Of a stretch of 26,180 nt of DNA, positions 1 through 8,199 are shown in pieces. This DNA is from Candidatus Eiseniibacteriota bacterium (GTDB lineage Bacteria > Joyebacterota > Joyebacteria > Joyebacterales > Joyebacteraceae), in NCBI GenBank assembly GCA_030639555.1, contig DAOWCM010000005.1, positions 1-26,180 of the forward strand, read 5' to 3'. A model generated the notes under the pieces. It was not told the origin of the DNA and made no database searches. It saw only the letters and a list, made by a program, of their open reading frames with translations. Numbering within the stretch: position 1 is the first letter of the stretch; the number at the start of each line of letters is the position of its first letter. The position numbers and the translations under genes are program-made.

Positions 1-14
1 CGGCGGGCCGCGCT

Positions 15-67
15 GCCGCCCGCGGCCACATCCGCGCCGCCGCCCGCGGCCACATCCGCGCCGCCCG
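15..67. repeat. 24-bp tandem repeat, two copies plus a partial third
   Basis: Copies lie at 15-38 and 39-62 and are identical; a third begins at 63 and stops after a few bases. The unit is very GC-rich and has no stop codon in at least one minus-strand frame, where it would encode an eight-residue repeat (Gly-Ala-Asp-Val-Ala-Ala-Gly-Gly). It lies beyond the hairpin that ends the rqcP operon. It could be a low-complexity start of a gene lying off the left edge or a non-coding repeat. The window ends too soon to decide. Confidence 0.75.
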
Positions 68-82
68 AGCGTGAAACTGAGA

Positions 83-102
83 GGGCCAGCCGTGGCTGGC
101 CC
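83..102 (-). terminator. Hairpin directly after the rqcP stop codon
   Basis: A perfect inverted repeat with 9-base arms (GGGCCAGCC and GGCTGGCCC) and a 2-base centre abuts the stop codon of the S4 protein. On the minus strand it is followed by CTCTCAGTTTCACG, which is only moderately T-rich. It is the likely 3' end of the long minus-strand gene run. The position and perfect stem support this; the weak T-tract lowers certainty. Confidence 0.6.
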
Positions 103-369
103 CTAGGCGTCCGACGCATGTGCATCTTCAATGACCTCGTAAAGGGTGCGCGCCTTCTCCCTGCTCACATTGCCCCTGGGGAGCGCGAGCACCCTCACCC
201 GGAGAGTCCGGTCCCGAAGACTGACGGTGAGCTCGTCGCCCACCTTGATCACCGTTCCAGCCTTGGCCTTCCTGCCGAGTATCGAGACGCGGCCGGCATC
301 ACAGGCCCACTTTGCCACGCTGCGTTGCTTGATTAGCCTGGACAGCTTCAGGAACTGGTCGAGTCTCAT
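103..369 (-). CDS. rqcP: S4-domain RNA-binding protein, RqcP/YabO family
   Basis: This 88-residue protein consists almost entirely of an S4 RNA-binding domain. Its start (MRLDQFLKLSRLIKQRSVAK) and the following G-R-V-x-I-x-G-x-x-A-K-A and V-G-D-E-L-T-V segments match Bacillus RqcP (YabO) nearly residue for residue from memory, and the length is the same. RqcP binds the 50S subunit and works with RqcH to add C-terminal alanine tails to nascent chains on stalled, split ribosomes. HslR (Hsp15) is the related alternative, but it normally carries a longer charged C-terminal tail. Its ATG overlaps the stop of the preceding foldase gene as ATGA, which implies translational coupling. It is the last gene of the run. 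No rqcH is visible in this window. Confidence 0.85.
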   Translation of the reverse strand: MRLDQFLKLSRLIKQRSVAKWACDAGRVSILGRKAKAGTVIKVGDELTVSLRDRTLRVRVLALPRGNVSREKARTLYEVIEDAHASDA

Positions 370-1724
370 TCCTCCGGTACCATAGCGGTCCGGATGTCGA
401 TGAATATCTCCTGGGAGAGCCGATCGATCAGCTCTCCATACGCCTTCTCGGCCTTGCGCGCGAAGAGGTAGTCCTTGAGGTTCTCGCGCACCTCGTCCAG
501 CGTCGCGATCCGGGCCTCCTGGTGCTCCAGAAGCTTGAGCACGTAGAAGCCGGCCTCTCCGACGGTGACGTCAGACACCTCGCCCGGAGAGAGCTCTGTT
601 ACGACATCCTTGAAGGACGGAGCGAGGTTCTCGTGCGTGAACCACCCGAGAACACCGCCCTCCTCGCGGGTTGCCGGGTCATCGGAACGCAACCTGGCAA
701 GCTCGGCGAAGTCCTCTCCGTCGAGCACACGCTGCCTCAGGCTCTCCGCAGTGGCCCTGGCCCTGACCTCGTCCTCCGCGCCCGGTGCGACTCTCGCCAG
801 AATGTGGCGCGCGTGCACGCTCGTGTCGCTCTTACCAAGGACCTCCACGATATGGAAACCGAACCGTGTGGAGATTATCCCGCTCACCTCGCCCTCTTCC
901 ATCGCAAACACGGCATCGTCGAACTCTGGCACCATGACGCCCCGGCCAAACGTCCCCAGGTCGCCTCCTGCCGCGGCACTGCCGTCGTCGGAGTATTCCC
1001 GTGCCACTTCATCGAACGGCTCACCGGCCGCGAGTCGCTCTGACACCTCCGTCATGCGATCGATGGCAGCCTGTTTGGCATCCTCGGTGATCTTCGGCAT
1101 CAGCATTATTCCCGCAACGAGGAATGCCTCCGGGGTCTGCCCGACCTCCTCGGTGTGCTCGGCGTAGTATTTCTCGACCTCGCCCCAGGTGACATCTATG
1201 CTCCCGTGCACCTTGCTGCGCACGACTTTCTCGGCCAGAAGCCGCCTTTCGATCTCGTCTGCGTAGAGATTTCTGAGCTCGGGCAGCGTCAACCCTTCCT
1301 CCGCCAGGGCGGCGTCGAGGGCCTCCTCCGAGCCGTGCCGCTCCACGAGTTCGGCAACGCGGGCTTCCATTTCTTCCTCGAGCTCACGCGCGTCGAGCCG
1401 CAGCGTGTCCCTGTGTGCCATGGCCACGAGCAGCATCTCGTTGACCATCTCGCGCACTATCCCTGATCTGACGCGCGCGATGTCGTCCGGGGACAGCTCC
1501 GACGTCGCCGAGCGCATCTGGTAGATGTAGAACTCCTCGTCGACCTCGCTCTCGAGGATGATCTCGTCTCCCACAACAGCGGCTATGCCGTCAACAAGTT
1601 GTCTCGTCGTCCCCCTTTCCGGCGGCGACGTTTCGTCCTGTGCGAACACCGGGGAGACGAACGCGGCGAGCAGGAGCGTCACCACAACGGCGGCCAGAGC
1701 ATCTGCATTCCTTGTCAAAGCCAT
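366..1724 (-). CDS. SurA-like periplasmic peptidyl-prolyl isomerase with two parvulin domains
   Basis: This 452-residue protein has a signal peptide (residues 1-28, cleavage after VFA), a SurA-type N-terminal chaperone segment starting with the D-G-I-A-A-V-V-G-D-E-I-I pattern at about 45-56, and two parvulin (PpiC/rotamase) domains at about 200-297 and 303-400. The second keeps the active-site strand H-A-R-H-I-L-A at about 304-310. The first has A-G-I-M-L in place of that His motif, so it is probably non-catalytic, as is usual for the first domain of SurA. The expected role is folding outer-membrane proteins in the periplasm. The ATG is preceded by GGAG eight bases upstream. It lies 21 bases after the PpiC lipoprotein gene and overlaps rqcP. 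A general PpiC/PrsA label is equally valid; surA orthology is not proven. Confidence 0.88.
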   Translation of the reverse strand: MALTRNADALAAVVVTLLLAAFVSPVFAQDETSPPERGTTRQLVDGIAAVVGDEIILESEVDEEFYIYQMRSATSELSPDDIARVRSGIVREMVNEMLLVAMAHRDTLRLDARELEEEMEARVAELVERHGSEEALDAALAEEGLTLPELRNLYADEIERRLLAEKVVRSKVHGSIDVTWGEVEKYYAEHTEEVGQTPEAFLVAGIMLMPKITEDAKQAAIDRMTEVSERLAAGEPFDEVAREYSDDGSAAAGGDLGTFGRGVMVPEFDDAVFAMEEGEVSGIISTRFGFHIVEVLGKSDTSVHARHILARVAPGAEDEVRARATAESLRQRVLDGEDFAELARLRSDDPATREEGGVLGWFTHENLAPSFKDVVTELSPGEVSDVTVGEAGFYVLKLLEHQEARIATLDEVRENLKDYLFARKAEKAYGELIDRLSQEIFIDIRTAMVPEE

Positions 1725-1745
1725 CTCTCGTCTCCGTCTCTTTTC

Positions 1746-2642
1746 CTAGGGGATTACGACGCCGGTCGTCTCGCTCGGTGCCTCTTCGTGGGTGCCACTA
1801 CCGCTTCTTATTCGTGCGCGCGCCTCTTCGCGGAGAAGCGTCGTATCGATAATCACGGTCGCGCGCGCTTCCAGCTCGACGAGCCAGTCGTCGAACGCCG
1901 CGCGCCGCCTCTGTGAGGTGAGGAAACTCATCACCGCGGCCTCCTTCGAGTCGAACGACGGCTGACCCGCTCCGGGGTGACGGTCGAGCACCTTGATGAT
2001 GTGGTACCCGTAGCTGCTCGCTATGACGTCTCCCACCTCTCCGACCTTCAGCTCGAACGTTGCCTCCTCAAGCTCGTGGACCATCTCGCCGCGGCTCATG
2101 TAGCCGAGGTCTCCGCCCTGTGCCGCCGTCTGGTCTATCGACACACTGGATGCGACGTTCTCGAAGGGGGTGCCGGCGCGGATCTCCGCGAGCACACGTT
2201 CGGCCTCCGGTCTGCTGCGTACGAGAATGTGCGCCAGGCGCACCTGGATCGAGTAGGTGGACCTGTGCTCCTGGAAGTACTCCCTCGCCTCTTCCTCGGT
2301 CACCTCCGGAATGTCCTCCACGAAGTCGCGGATACACTCCTCCGCGACCAGCTCGCGCTCAATCTTCTTGAGTCTGCGATGCAGGGCCGCATCGTCACCA
2401 AAACCACGACGGAGCCCCTCTCTGTAGAAGAGCTCCGTCTTGGCCCACGTCTTCAGCGCCTCTTCCTGGTCGTCGAGGCTCATTACCGCGAGCAGCTGCT
2501 CGGGGACCGACGCATAGAACTCGTCGGCGGTCAGGACCGAGTTGTCGACCCTGGCTATTGCCTCGGACGTGTCATCATGGCCACAGCCGGCCGCAACGCC
2601 CGCGGCGACACACAGCACTGCGAAGAGAGCGCCTCGTCTCAC
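1746..2642 (-). CDS. PpiC/PrsA-like parvulin lipoprotein
   Basis: The 298-residue product has a short signal peptide ending in a lipobox (A-A-G-C, Cys20), so it should be a lipid-anchored envelope foldase. A helical N-terminal region (about 25-125) is followed by one parvulin domain at about 133-222 that has the catalytic-strand motif V-R-L-A-H-I-L-V and the later G-G-D-L-G-Y and G-Y-H-I-I-K-V motifs, so activity is likely. The C-terminus is charged and low in complexity. The start codon is GTG, with GAGGTG a few bases upstream; no better start fits the signal peptide. It lies between two other parvulin-type genes, 71 bases after one and 21 bases before the other. Confidence 0.87.
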   Translation of the reverse strand: MRRGALFAVLCVAAGVAAGCGHDDTSEAIARVDNSVLTADEFYASVPEQLLAVMSLDDQEEALKTWAKTELFYREGLRRGFGDDAALHRRLKKIERELVAEECIRDFVEDIPEVTEEEAREYFQEHRSTYSIQVRLAHILVRSRPEAERVLAEIRAGTPFENVASSVSIDQTAAQGGDLGYMSRGEMVHELEEATFELKVGEVGDVIASSYGYHIIKVLDRHPGAGQPSFDSKEAAVMSFLTSQRRRAAFDDWLVELEARATVIIDTTLLREEARARIRSGSGTHEEAPSETTGVVIP

Positions 2643-2713
2643 CTGACACCTCGACCCATGAATCCCTGGGGCGGACCATCGAGCCCCGGGGGCAGCCAGT
2701 CTCGGGGACCCGC

Positions 2714-4540
2714 CTAGTTCATCTTGATGGTAATCGACTCACCGCCCGTCTCGCCGCTCGTCTTCTCCTTCAGGACTTCCGCCGGGTCCTTGACGTACTG
2801 GAAGTTCTCCTCGACAAACTCGACGGTAACGGTGTTGCGCGCGTCTTCGAGCAGCGCGGTCAGAAGAGCTTCTCTCTGTGTGTTGATGACCGACTGCCTC
2901 ACCACGCCCCCAACCTCGTCGAATGTCATCTGACGTTCCGGGTACTGCGCGAGCGCTTTCACGAGCGCGTACCCACCGGGTGCGCGCACCGGCCCGCCGA
3001 TCTCACCTATTTCGAGGTCAAACACCACTCCCTGCAGATAGTCGAGCCGCCTTTCACCCTGACGATACATCGGTATCATTCCGTCCTTCGCCTTGCTCCA
3101 CGTGTCTGTGGAAAGCGTCCTCACCATGTCGGTGAACGTCGCCTCTCCCGACCGCACGCGCTGAAGGATGCGGTTGGCCTGCGCCTCGGTCGACACGATC
3201 AGCTGTTGGACGTCCACGCCCGCGGGCTCTACGAAGCTCTCGAGATTAGACCTGTAGTAGTCCCGAATCTCCTGGCCTGTCGGTTCGTCGACCTTCTTCA
3301 CGACCTCCTGATCGTACGTGATGTCGATGATGAACTCCTCGGTCCGCTGCTCGAGATAGTCCTTCATCTCCTGGCTGCCGCGGTAGCCCCCCTCCTGAAT
3401 CTTCGCCTCGATGCTCTCGCGCTGGATCGTGCGCTTCATGAAGGACTCAATGCGCACGCGGTCGCCGGTCTTGACTGTCTCTATGCCGGGCACTTCCCCG
3501 CACATCTGCGCGAAGTCCCCTAGGGTCACGACCCTCTCGTCACCGAATATGTTATAGGTGAGAAGCACCATCTCCGCCTCTTCGTCGGTGAACTCGGGGA
3601 TGACCGGGATGCGGGCGCGTTCCATGTTCTCCTCGCTCGTCGCCGCCTCCGCCTGCGGGATGGCCTTGAGCGCGGCCTCGTCGATCTTCGTCCCACAAAG
3701 GTCAATGCCGTCATCCACGAAGACGGCGTTCGACGACTCATCCCACTCGGTGAAGAGGTAGTACTCGAGCATGTTTCTCTTGAAGTTGCGGGCCTCAGCG
3801 CTGACGCCCGTGAGGTGATTCCCCTCGAGGGGTTTCAGGTTCGGCGGGTCCTTCCGGGACAGGAGCTTGTAGATGTAGTAGGTGCCGCCGATCTTGTGGG
3901 GGGGCGTGATGGCGCCCGTTTCGAGGTAGCGCACTTCGACCCGCGTCAGTGGATGCAGGTCCGTCCAGACCGCCACCGACATGCGCCCCTCATCTTGCGC
4001 TGTCCCCGCCGTGGAAACCTCGGCGACCACGCGCCCGAAGTCTTCTCCGCCCTCGGTCACGCGGCGGTAGGCGTCGTTCGCCACGTCTTCGTCCGTCGTG
4101 CTGATCTCCTGAAGCTGGAACAGGTCGTCACGGACCGCGTAGTAGTCCTCGACTTCCTCCGGCGTGACCTGCGCCGGACCGACGATGAGTTTCTCCCTGA
4201 GTATTTCCTCGGCCTTGGAGTTCTCGAAGTGCTCGAGGGCGCCCGCAAGCCTGTCGTCATTCAGAATACCCAGTCTCATACCGTAGATGACGAGCAGCTC
4301 CTTGCGGACGACCTCGTCCATGAACTGCCGCTTCCCCTCGTCTCCGGGGACGTCCGGGACCATCTCGGCTGGGACTCTGTCCAGTCGCTCGTTGATGTAG
4401 CCAACGGAGACCTCGCGGGGCTCCACTACTCCCTCGTTGTCGGTCAGTCTGATGGCCGGCTTGTCCTCGACGGACGAGCAGCCTGCGGCCATGGCGGCCA
4501 CTACGACAGCGAGAACGAAGAAGGCTGTGAATCTCCTCAT
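2714..4540 (-). CDS. Large lipoprotein with two degenerate parvulin-like domains
   Basis: This 608-residue protein starts with a signal peptide and lipobox (M-A-A-G-C, Cys21). Two regions, about 135-235 and 430-525, follow the parvulin pattern: a strand, an A-x-x-I/A-x-x-R-V helix, an F-x-x-x-V segment, then a G-G-x-Y-x-x-x-K/A-L-type end. Both lack the His of the active-site strand (F-Q-L-Q-E-I in the first, V-D-V-Q-Q-L-I in the second). It therefore probably acts as a holdase or scaffold rather than an isomerase. A helical linker separates the domains. The ATG has AAGGAG about eight bases upstream. It is a divergent relative of its two downstream neighbours and probably arose by duplication. 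A substrate cannot be assigned. Confidence 0.75.
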   Translation of the reverse strand: MRRFTAFFVLAVVVAAMAAGCSSVEDKPAIRLTDNEGVVEPREVSVGYINERLDRVPAEMVPDVPGDEGKRQFMDEVVRKELLVIYGMRLGILNDDRLAGALEHFENSKAEEILREKLIVGPAQVTPEEVEDYYAVRDDLFQLQEISTTDEDVANDAYRRVTEGGEDFGRVVAEVSTAGTAQDEGRMSVAVWTDLHPLTRVEVRYLETGAITPPHKIGGTYYIYKLLSRKDPPNLKPLEGNHLTGVSAEARNFKRNMLEYYLFTEWDESSNAVFVDDGIDLCGTKIDEAALKAIPQAEAATSEENMERARIPVIPEFTDEEAEMVLLTYNIFGDERVVTLGDFAQMCGEVPGIETVKTGDRVRIESFMKRTIQRESIEAKIQEGGYRGSQEMKDYLEQRTEEFIIDITYDQEVVKKVDEPTGQEIRDYYRSNLESFVEPAGVDVQQLIVSTEAQANRILQRVRSGEATFTDMVRTLSTDTWSKAKDGMIPMYRQGERRLDYLQGVVFDLEIGEIGGPVRAPGGYALVKALAQYPERQMTFDEVGGVVRQSVINTQREALLTALLEDARNTVTVEFVEENFQYVKDPAEVLKEKTSGETGGESITIKMN

Positions 4541-4604
4541 CTCTGGTTCTCCTTTCGTGTCACCAGGGCCGCCGGACAGTGCCCGGCGCCCCTCTTCAGC
4601 ACGA

Positions 4605-4632
4605 AAAACGCGCTATCTCAGAAAACGCGCTA
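4605..4632. repeat. Direct repeat AAAACGCGCTA upstream of the large foldase gene
   Basis: Two identical 11-base copies lie at 4605-4615 and 4622-4632, 17 bases start to start, in the 139-base gap between the mfd stop and the start of the 608-residue lipoprotein gene. On the minus strand each copy reads TAGCGCGTTTT. Possible roles are a two-site operator for the foldase genes or leader or terminator sequence; nothing decides between these. Confidence 0.4.
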
Positions 4633-4650
4633 CCCCAGTAAAGGCGAAGA

Positions 4651-4666
4651 AGCCCGTGAACGGGCT
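4651..4666 (-). terminator. Hairpin after mfd followed by a T-rich tract
   Basis: The inverted repeat AGCCCGT-GA-ACGGGCT has 7-base arms and lies about 14 bases after the mfd stop codon on the minus strand. There it is followed by TCTTCGCCTTT. It is a plausible, perhaps leaky, intrinsic terminator separating mfd from the three foldase genes. The very short loop and the interrupted T-run make it uncertain. Confidence 0.5.
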
Positions 4667-4679
4667 CCGACGCGTAACG

Positions 4680-7600
4680 CTACAGACTACCAGAGTCTGC
4701 GAACTGCTTCAACACCTTTCTCCCCAGCCTCAGGGCCTCTCTCCTGCCTCCGGGCGACGCGAACTTCATCGTCAGTCCCGCTGCTGCATCGAATTCCAGT
4801 GGTGTCGCGCACGACTTGAGGGCGGCTCGCAGGCGACCGGGCTTGGGTTCGAAACCGGGCGCGAACTCCGCCTCCACGGTCCCGGCCGCCAGACCTATCC
4901 GCCTGACACCTACCTTTTCGCACACGACTCTCAGGGCCTGGACCTCCAGAAGCCCCCCGACCTCCGGCGGCAGCTTCCCGAACCTGTCGGAAAGCTCGCT
5001 CACCAACGCATCGACCGCATCGAGGTCACCAGCGTCCCGGATCCTCTTGTAGATGTCTATCTTCATGTCGTTGTCCGCGATGTAGGAATCTGGAATGTAT
5101 GCGTCCACCTTGATATCGACAGACGCTTCGTGTTTCTCAGCGACCACCTCTCCCTTGAGCCGCTTCACGGCGCCCCTCAGGAGCTTCGCGTAGAGATTGA
5201 ACCCCACCGCCAGCATGTGACCATGCTGCTGGGCGCCCAGGATGTTCCCGGCGCCCCTGATCTCGAGATCGCGCATCGCAAGCTTGTACCCGGACGAGAG
5301 GTCGGTGAACTCCTGGATGGCGGCGAGGCGGCGGCGGGCGACGGGTGTGATGCCGCGGTCGCGGGGTATCAGCAGGTAGGCGTACGCCCTGTGGTTGGAG
5401 CGGCCCACGCGCCCGCGCAGCTGGTAAAGCTGGGCAAGGCCGAAGCGGTCCGCCCGGTTGACGATGATCGTGTTGACATTCGGGATGTCCAGACCGGATT
5501 CGATGATCATGCTGCACACCAGGACGTCGATTTGACCCTCGAGGAATCTCATCATCACGGACTCGAGTTGACGCTCCGCCATCTGCCCGTGGCCGACGTC
5601 GATGATGAACCCGGGGAGGAGCCCCCTGAGGTAGGTCGCCATGCCCTCGATGGTCTCCACCCGGTTGTGCACGAAGTAGACCTGGCCGCCCCGGTCCATC
5701 TCGCGAAGGACGGCCTCCACGATCAGGTCTGCGTCGAACGCCGCGATCTCCGTCCGAACGGGCAGGCGGTCCCTCGGCGGCGTGTTGATGAGCGACATGT
5801 CCCGGGCGCCGACTAGCGACATGTGAAGCGTGCGCGGGATTGGGGTGGCTGTCATCGTGATGACATCCACCGATCCCCTCATCTTCTGGATGGTCTCCTT
5901 GTGCAGTACGCCGAACTGCTGCTCTTCGTCCGTGACCAGAAGCCCGAGGTCGTGGAACTTGACGTCCTTCTGCACGAGCCGGTGTGTGCCGATGATGATG
6001 TCCACCTTGCCGCTCGCGACGCGCTCGAGGACCTGTTTCTGCTCCTTGGCGGTCCGGAACCGCGACAGTACGTCGATCTCGACCGGATAGTCGGCGAGAC
6101 GGTCCCTGAAGGTCGTGAGGTGCTGCTGTGCCAGGATCGTGGTGGGCACGAGCACGGCCACCTGCTTGCTGTCCATCACCGCCTTGAACGCCGCACGGAT
6201 CGCGACCTCCGTCTTCCCGAACCCGACGTCGCCGCACACGAGCCTGTCCATTGGACGACTGGACTCCATGTCGCGCTTGATATCCTCGGTCGCCCTGAGC
6301 TGGTCCTCGGTCTCCTCGTAGATGAACGACGCCTCGAGCTCCTGCTGCCACACCACGTCCTCGCTGAACGCGTGTCCCGGCCGCGCTTTCCGCGACGCGT
6401 AGAGCTGGAGGAGCTCGCGCGCAAGTTCGGCCACCGCCTTCTTGGCCTTCGCTTTGGTCTTCGTCCACGCCGCACCGCCGAGCTTGTTGAGGCGAGGCTT
6501 CACGCCATCCTTCCCGACGTATTTCTGGAGGCGGTCGATCTCATCGGACGGAACGTAGAGCTTCCCGCCGTCCGAGTAGTCGACCACAACGCAGTCGACC
6601 AGCCTCCCGTCGGCCTCGAGGCGCGTCATGCCCACATACTGCCCGATGCCGTGATTGATGTGCACGACGTAGTCGCCCTGGACGAGCGTCTCGAAGCTCG
6701 ATATGGGTGCTCCGCCGCGGAACTTGCGCCGTCTGCGCCTCCGGTACCTGTCGAAGATGTCGTGGTCCGTGTAGACAACGAGACCGGCGTCGGGCAGTGC
6801 GAAGCCCTTCTCGAGGCTTCCTATCTCGAGGGCGACGTCGGTTGTGGCCTCTCCGAGGAGCTCGGACAACCGCGTGGCCTGTCCCCTGTTGTCACACATG
6901 ATGAGGACGCGGTTGTCCCGTGAGAGTTCCCCGAGGCGCTTCCTGAGAAGATCCAGATCGGAACCGAACGACTCCTGCAACCTGGTCTCGACGGTCCACC
7001 GCTTGTGGCCCTCGAGGCGGGCGGGGGCGACGAGCCCAGAGCTGACAATTGGTCTCTTGCCCACTCTCTCCATGAGCCTGTCGAACGGGACGAGGAGCGC
7101 TTCCGGCTCGCACAGCGGCACCTGCTCCCTCTTCTCGTGGTACAGGCTCGCCGCCTCCAGGGAAAGCTGCTCGGCTCGATTCCAGACCTCGTCCGACCGA
7201 ACGACCACCACACCCGCCGCATCCGGCAGGTGGTCGATGAGCGTCTCCGTGTCTCTGTTGATAGTGGGAAGGTACTGCTCGACGCCGTCGAAGTAGAAGC
7301 GTGATTCCAGCCCGTTCAGGAGGTGGTCCTTGTCCTCCGAGTCGCCGGGGTACTCCTCGCGCAGACGCTGAACGATCTCGCCGGTGCCCTCGCCGCTCAG
7401 AACGACTTCGCGTCTCGGAAGCACGGACGCCTCGTCGAGCTTGCGAATGGAGCGCTGGGTGTAGACGTTGAACTGGCGAATCGACTCTATCCGCTCGCCG
7501 TCGAGCTCGAGTCTTAGTGGATCGTCGTATCCGAAGGGAAGAAGGTCGACAATGCCCCCGCGCACGCTGAAATCGCCCGAGTCTTCCACCATGCGCACGC

Positions 7601-8096
7601 GCTGGTAACCGAGGTCGACGAGCGATCGCGCGAACGCTTTCAGGTCAAGCATCGTTCCTACGGACAGCCTGTGCGTGACATCGGTCAGAAGACGTCGCGA
7701 CAGGGTCGTCTGCATGATGGCCTTCGGCGTGGTGACGACGACGATGGGCTCCCCGGCCGCCAGGCGTGAGAGCGTCAGAAGTCTCGACTCCGTGATACTC
7801 GCGAGGGGGGAGCGCCGCTCGTAGGGAAGCGTCTCCCACTCACTGAAGAGCTGGACGCTGTCCTCGCCAAGGAACGTGCTGAGATCGTCACAGGCGTGCT
7901 CCGCGTCCGAGAACGTCGGGGCTATCACGACCCAGACGTGCGGAAGCTCACGCGCGAGCACCGCCGCGAGAAGCGACTTCGAGGAACCGAGCAGACCGCT
8001 CACCCAGAGCCTGCGCCGGCCACCCCTGATGCTCTCGACTATGTCGCGGAACGGCCCAGCAGCTCGTGCTATGTCAACGATTCTGCGTCCGGGCAT
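4680..8096 (-). CDS. mfd: Transcription-repair coupling factor Mfd
   Basis: This 1138-residue protein shows the full Mfd order: a UvrB-like N-terminal module with a degenerate Walker A (G-L-L-G-S-S-K-S at 34-41), a CarD-like RNA-polymerase interaction domain near 470 (G-D-Y-V-V-H-I-N-H-G-I-G), and a RecG-like translocase. The translocase has Walker A G-F-G-K-T near 620, the D-E-E-Q-Q-F-G box near 720, T-A-T-P-I-P-R-T-L, and Q-L-R-G-R-V-G-R. A C-terminal autoinhibitory D7 domain follows. Mfd pushes stalled RNA polymerase off DNA lesions and recruits UvrA. I chose the ATG at 8096, not the longer frame to 8198, because GAGGA lies about seven bases upstream and the extra 34 residues look non-coding. 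It follows batA-like by about 100 bases. Confidence 0.97.
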   Translation of the reverse strand: MPGRRIVDIARAAGPFRDIVESIRGGRRRLWVSGLLGSSKSLLAAVLARELPHVWVVIAPTFSDAEHACDDLSTFLGEDSVQLFSEWETLPYERRSPLASITESRLLTLSRLAAGEPIVVVTTPKAIMQTTLSRRLLTDVTHRLSVGTMLDLKAFARSLVDLGYQRVRMVEDSGDFSVRGGIVDLLPFGYDDPLRLELDGERIESIRQFNVYTQRSIRKLDEASVLPRREVVLSGEGTGEIVQRLREEYPGDSEDKDHLLNGLESRFYFDGVEQYLPTINRDTETLIDHLPDAAGVVVVRSDEVWNRAEQLSLEAASLYHEKREQVPLCEPEALLVPFDRLMERVGKRPIVSSGLVAPARLEGHKRWTVETRLQESFGSDLDLLRKRLGELSRDNRVLIMCDNRGQATRLSELLGEATTDVALEIGSLEKGFALPDAGLVVYTDHDIFDRYRRRRRRKFRGGAPISSFETLVQGDYVVHINHGIGQYVGMTRLEADGRLVDCVVVDYSDGGKLYVPSDEIDRLQKYVGKDGVKPRLNKLGGAAWTKTKAKAKKAVAELARELLQLYASRKARPGHAFSEDVVWQQELEASFIYEETEDQLRATEDIKRDMESSRPMDRLVCGDVGFGKTEVAIRAAFKAVMDSKQVAVLVPTTILAQQHLTTFRDRLADYPVEIDVLSRFRTAKEQKQVLERVASGKVDIIIGTHRLVQKDVKFHDLGLLVTDEEQQFGVLHKETIQKMRGSVDVITMTATPIPRTLHMSLVGARDMSLINTPPRDRLPVRTEIAAFDADLIVEAVLREMDRGGQVYFVHNRVETIEGMATYLRGLLPGFIIDVGHGQMAERQLESVMMRFLEGQIDVLVCSMIIESGLDIPNVNTIIVNRADRFGLAQLYQLRGRVGRSNHRAYAYLLIPRDRGITPVARRRLAAIQEFTDLSSGYKLAMRDLEIRGAGNILGAQQHGHMLAVGFNLYAKLLRGAVKRLKGEVVAEKHEASVDIKVDAYIPDSYIADNDMKIDIYKRIRDAGDLDAVDALVSELSDRFGKLPPEVGGLLEVQALRVVCEKVGVRRIGLAAGTVEAEFAPGFEPKPGRLRAALKSCATPLEFDAAAGLTMKFASPGGRREALRLGRKVLKQFADSGSL

Positions 8097-8152
8097 ACAG
8101 TTGTCCTCGTCTCTCACTGGCTGGCAGGTGGGCCCTTCCCCTGGGGCTCGGG

Positions 8153-8187
8153 CAGTCCGCTGCGCGGACTGACTCGCCCCGCGGGGC
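8153..8187 (-). other. Two adjacent hairpins between the BatA-like gene and mfd
   Basis: CAGTCCGC-TGC-GCGGACTG (8153-8171) and the 12-base palindrome GCCCCGCGGGGC (8176-8187) stand side by side in the gap upstream of mfd. On the minus strand neither is followed by a T-run, so they may attenuate or stabilise the transcript rather than terminate it. The structures are seen directly; any function is inference. Confidence 0.4.
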
Positions 8188-8199
8188 AGGCCCAACACG

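Noticed and set aside
3815..5816. Long plus-strand open frames of 334 and 459 codons
   Set aside because: They lie opposite the foldase and mfd genes, which have clear families; long antisense frames are common in GC-rich DNA, and these show no domain or ribosome site.
5823..6923. 366-codon plus-strand frame opposite mfd
   Set aside because: It is a shadow of the Mfd translocase region with no recognisable motif.
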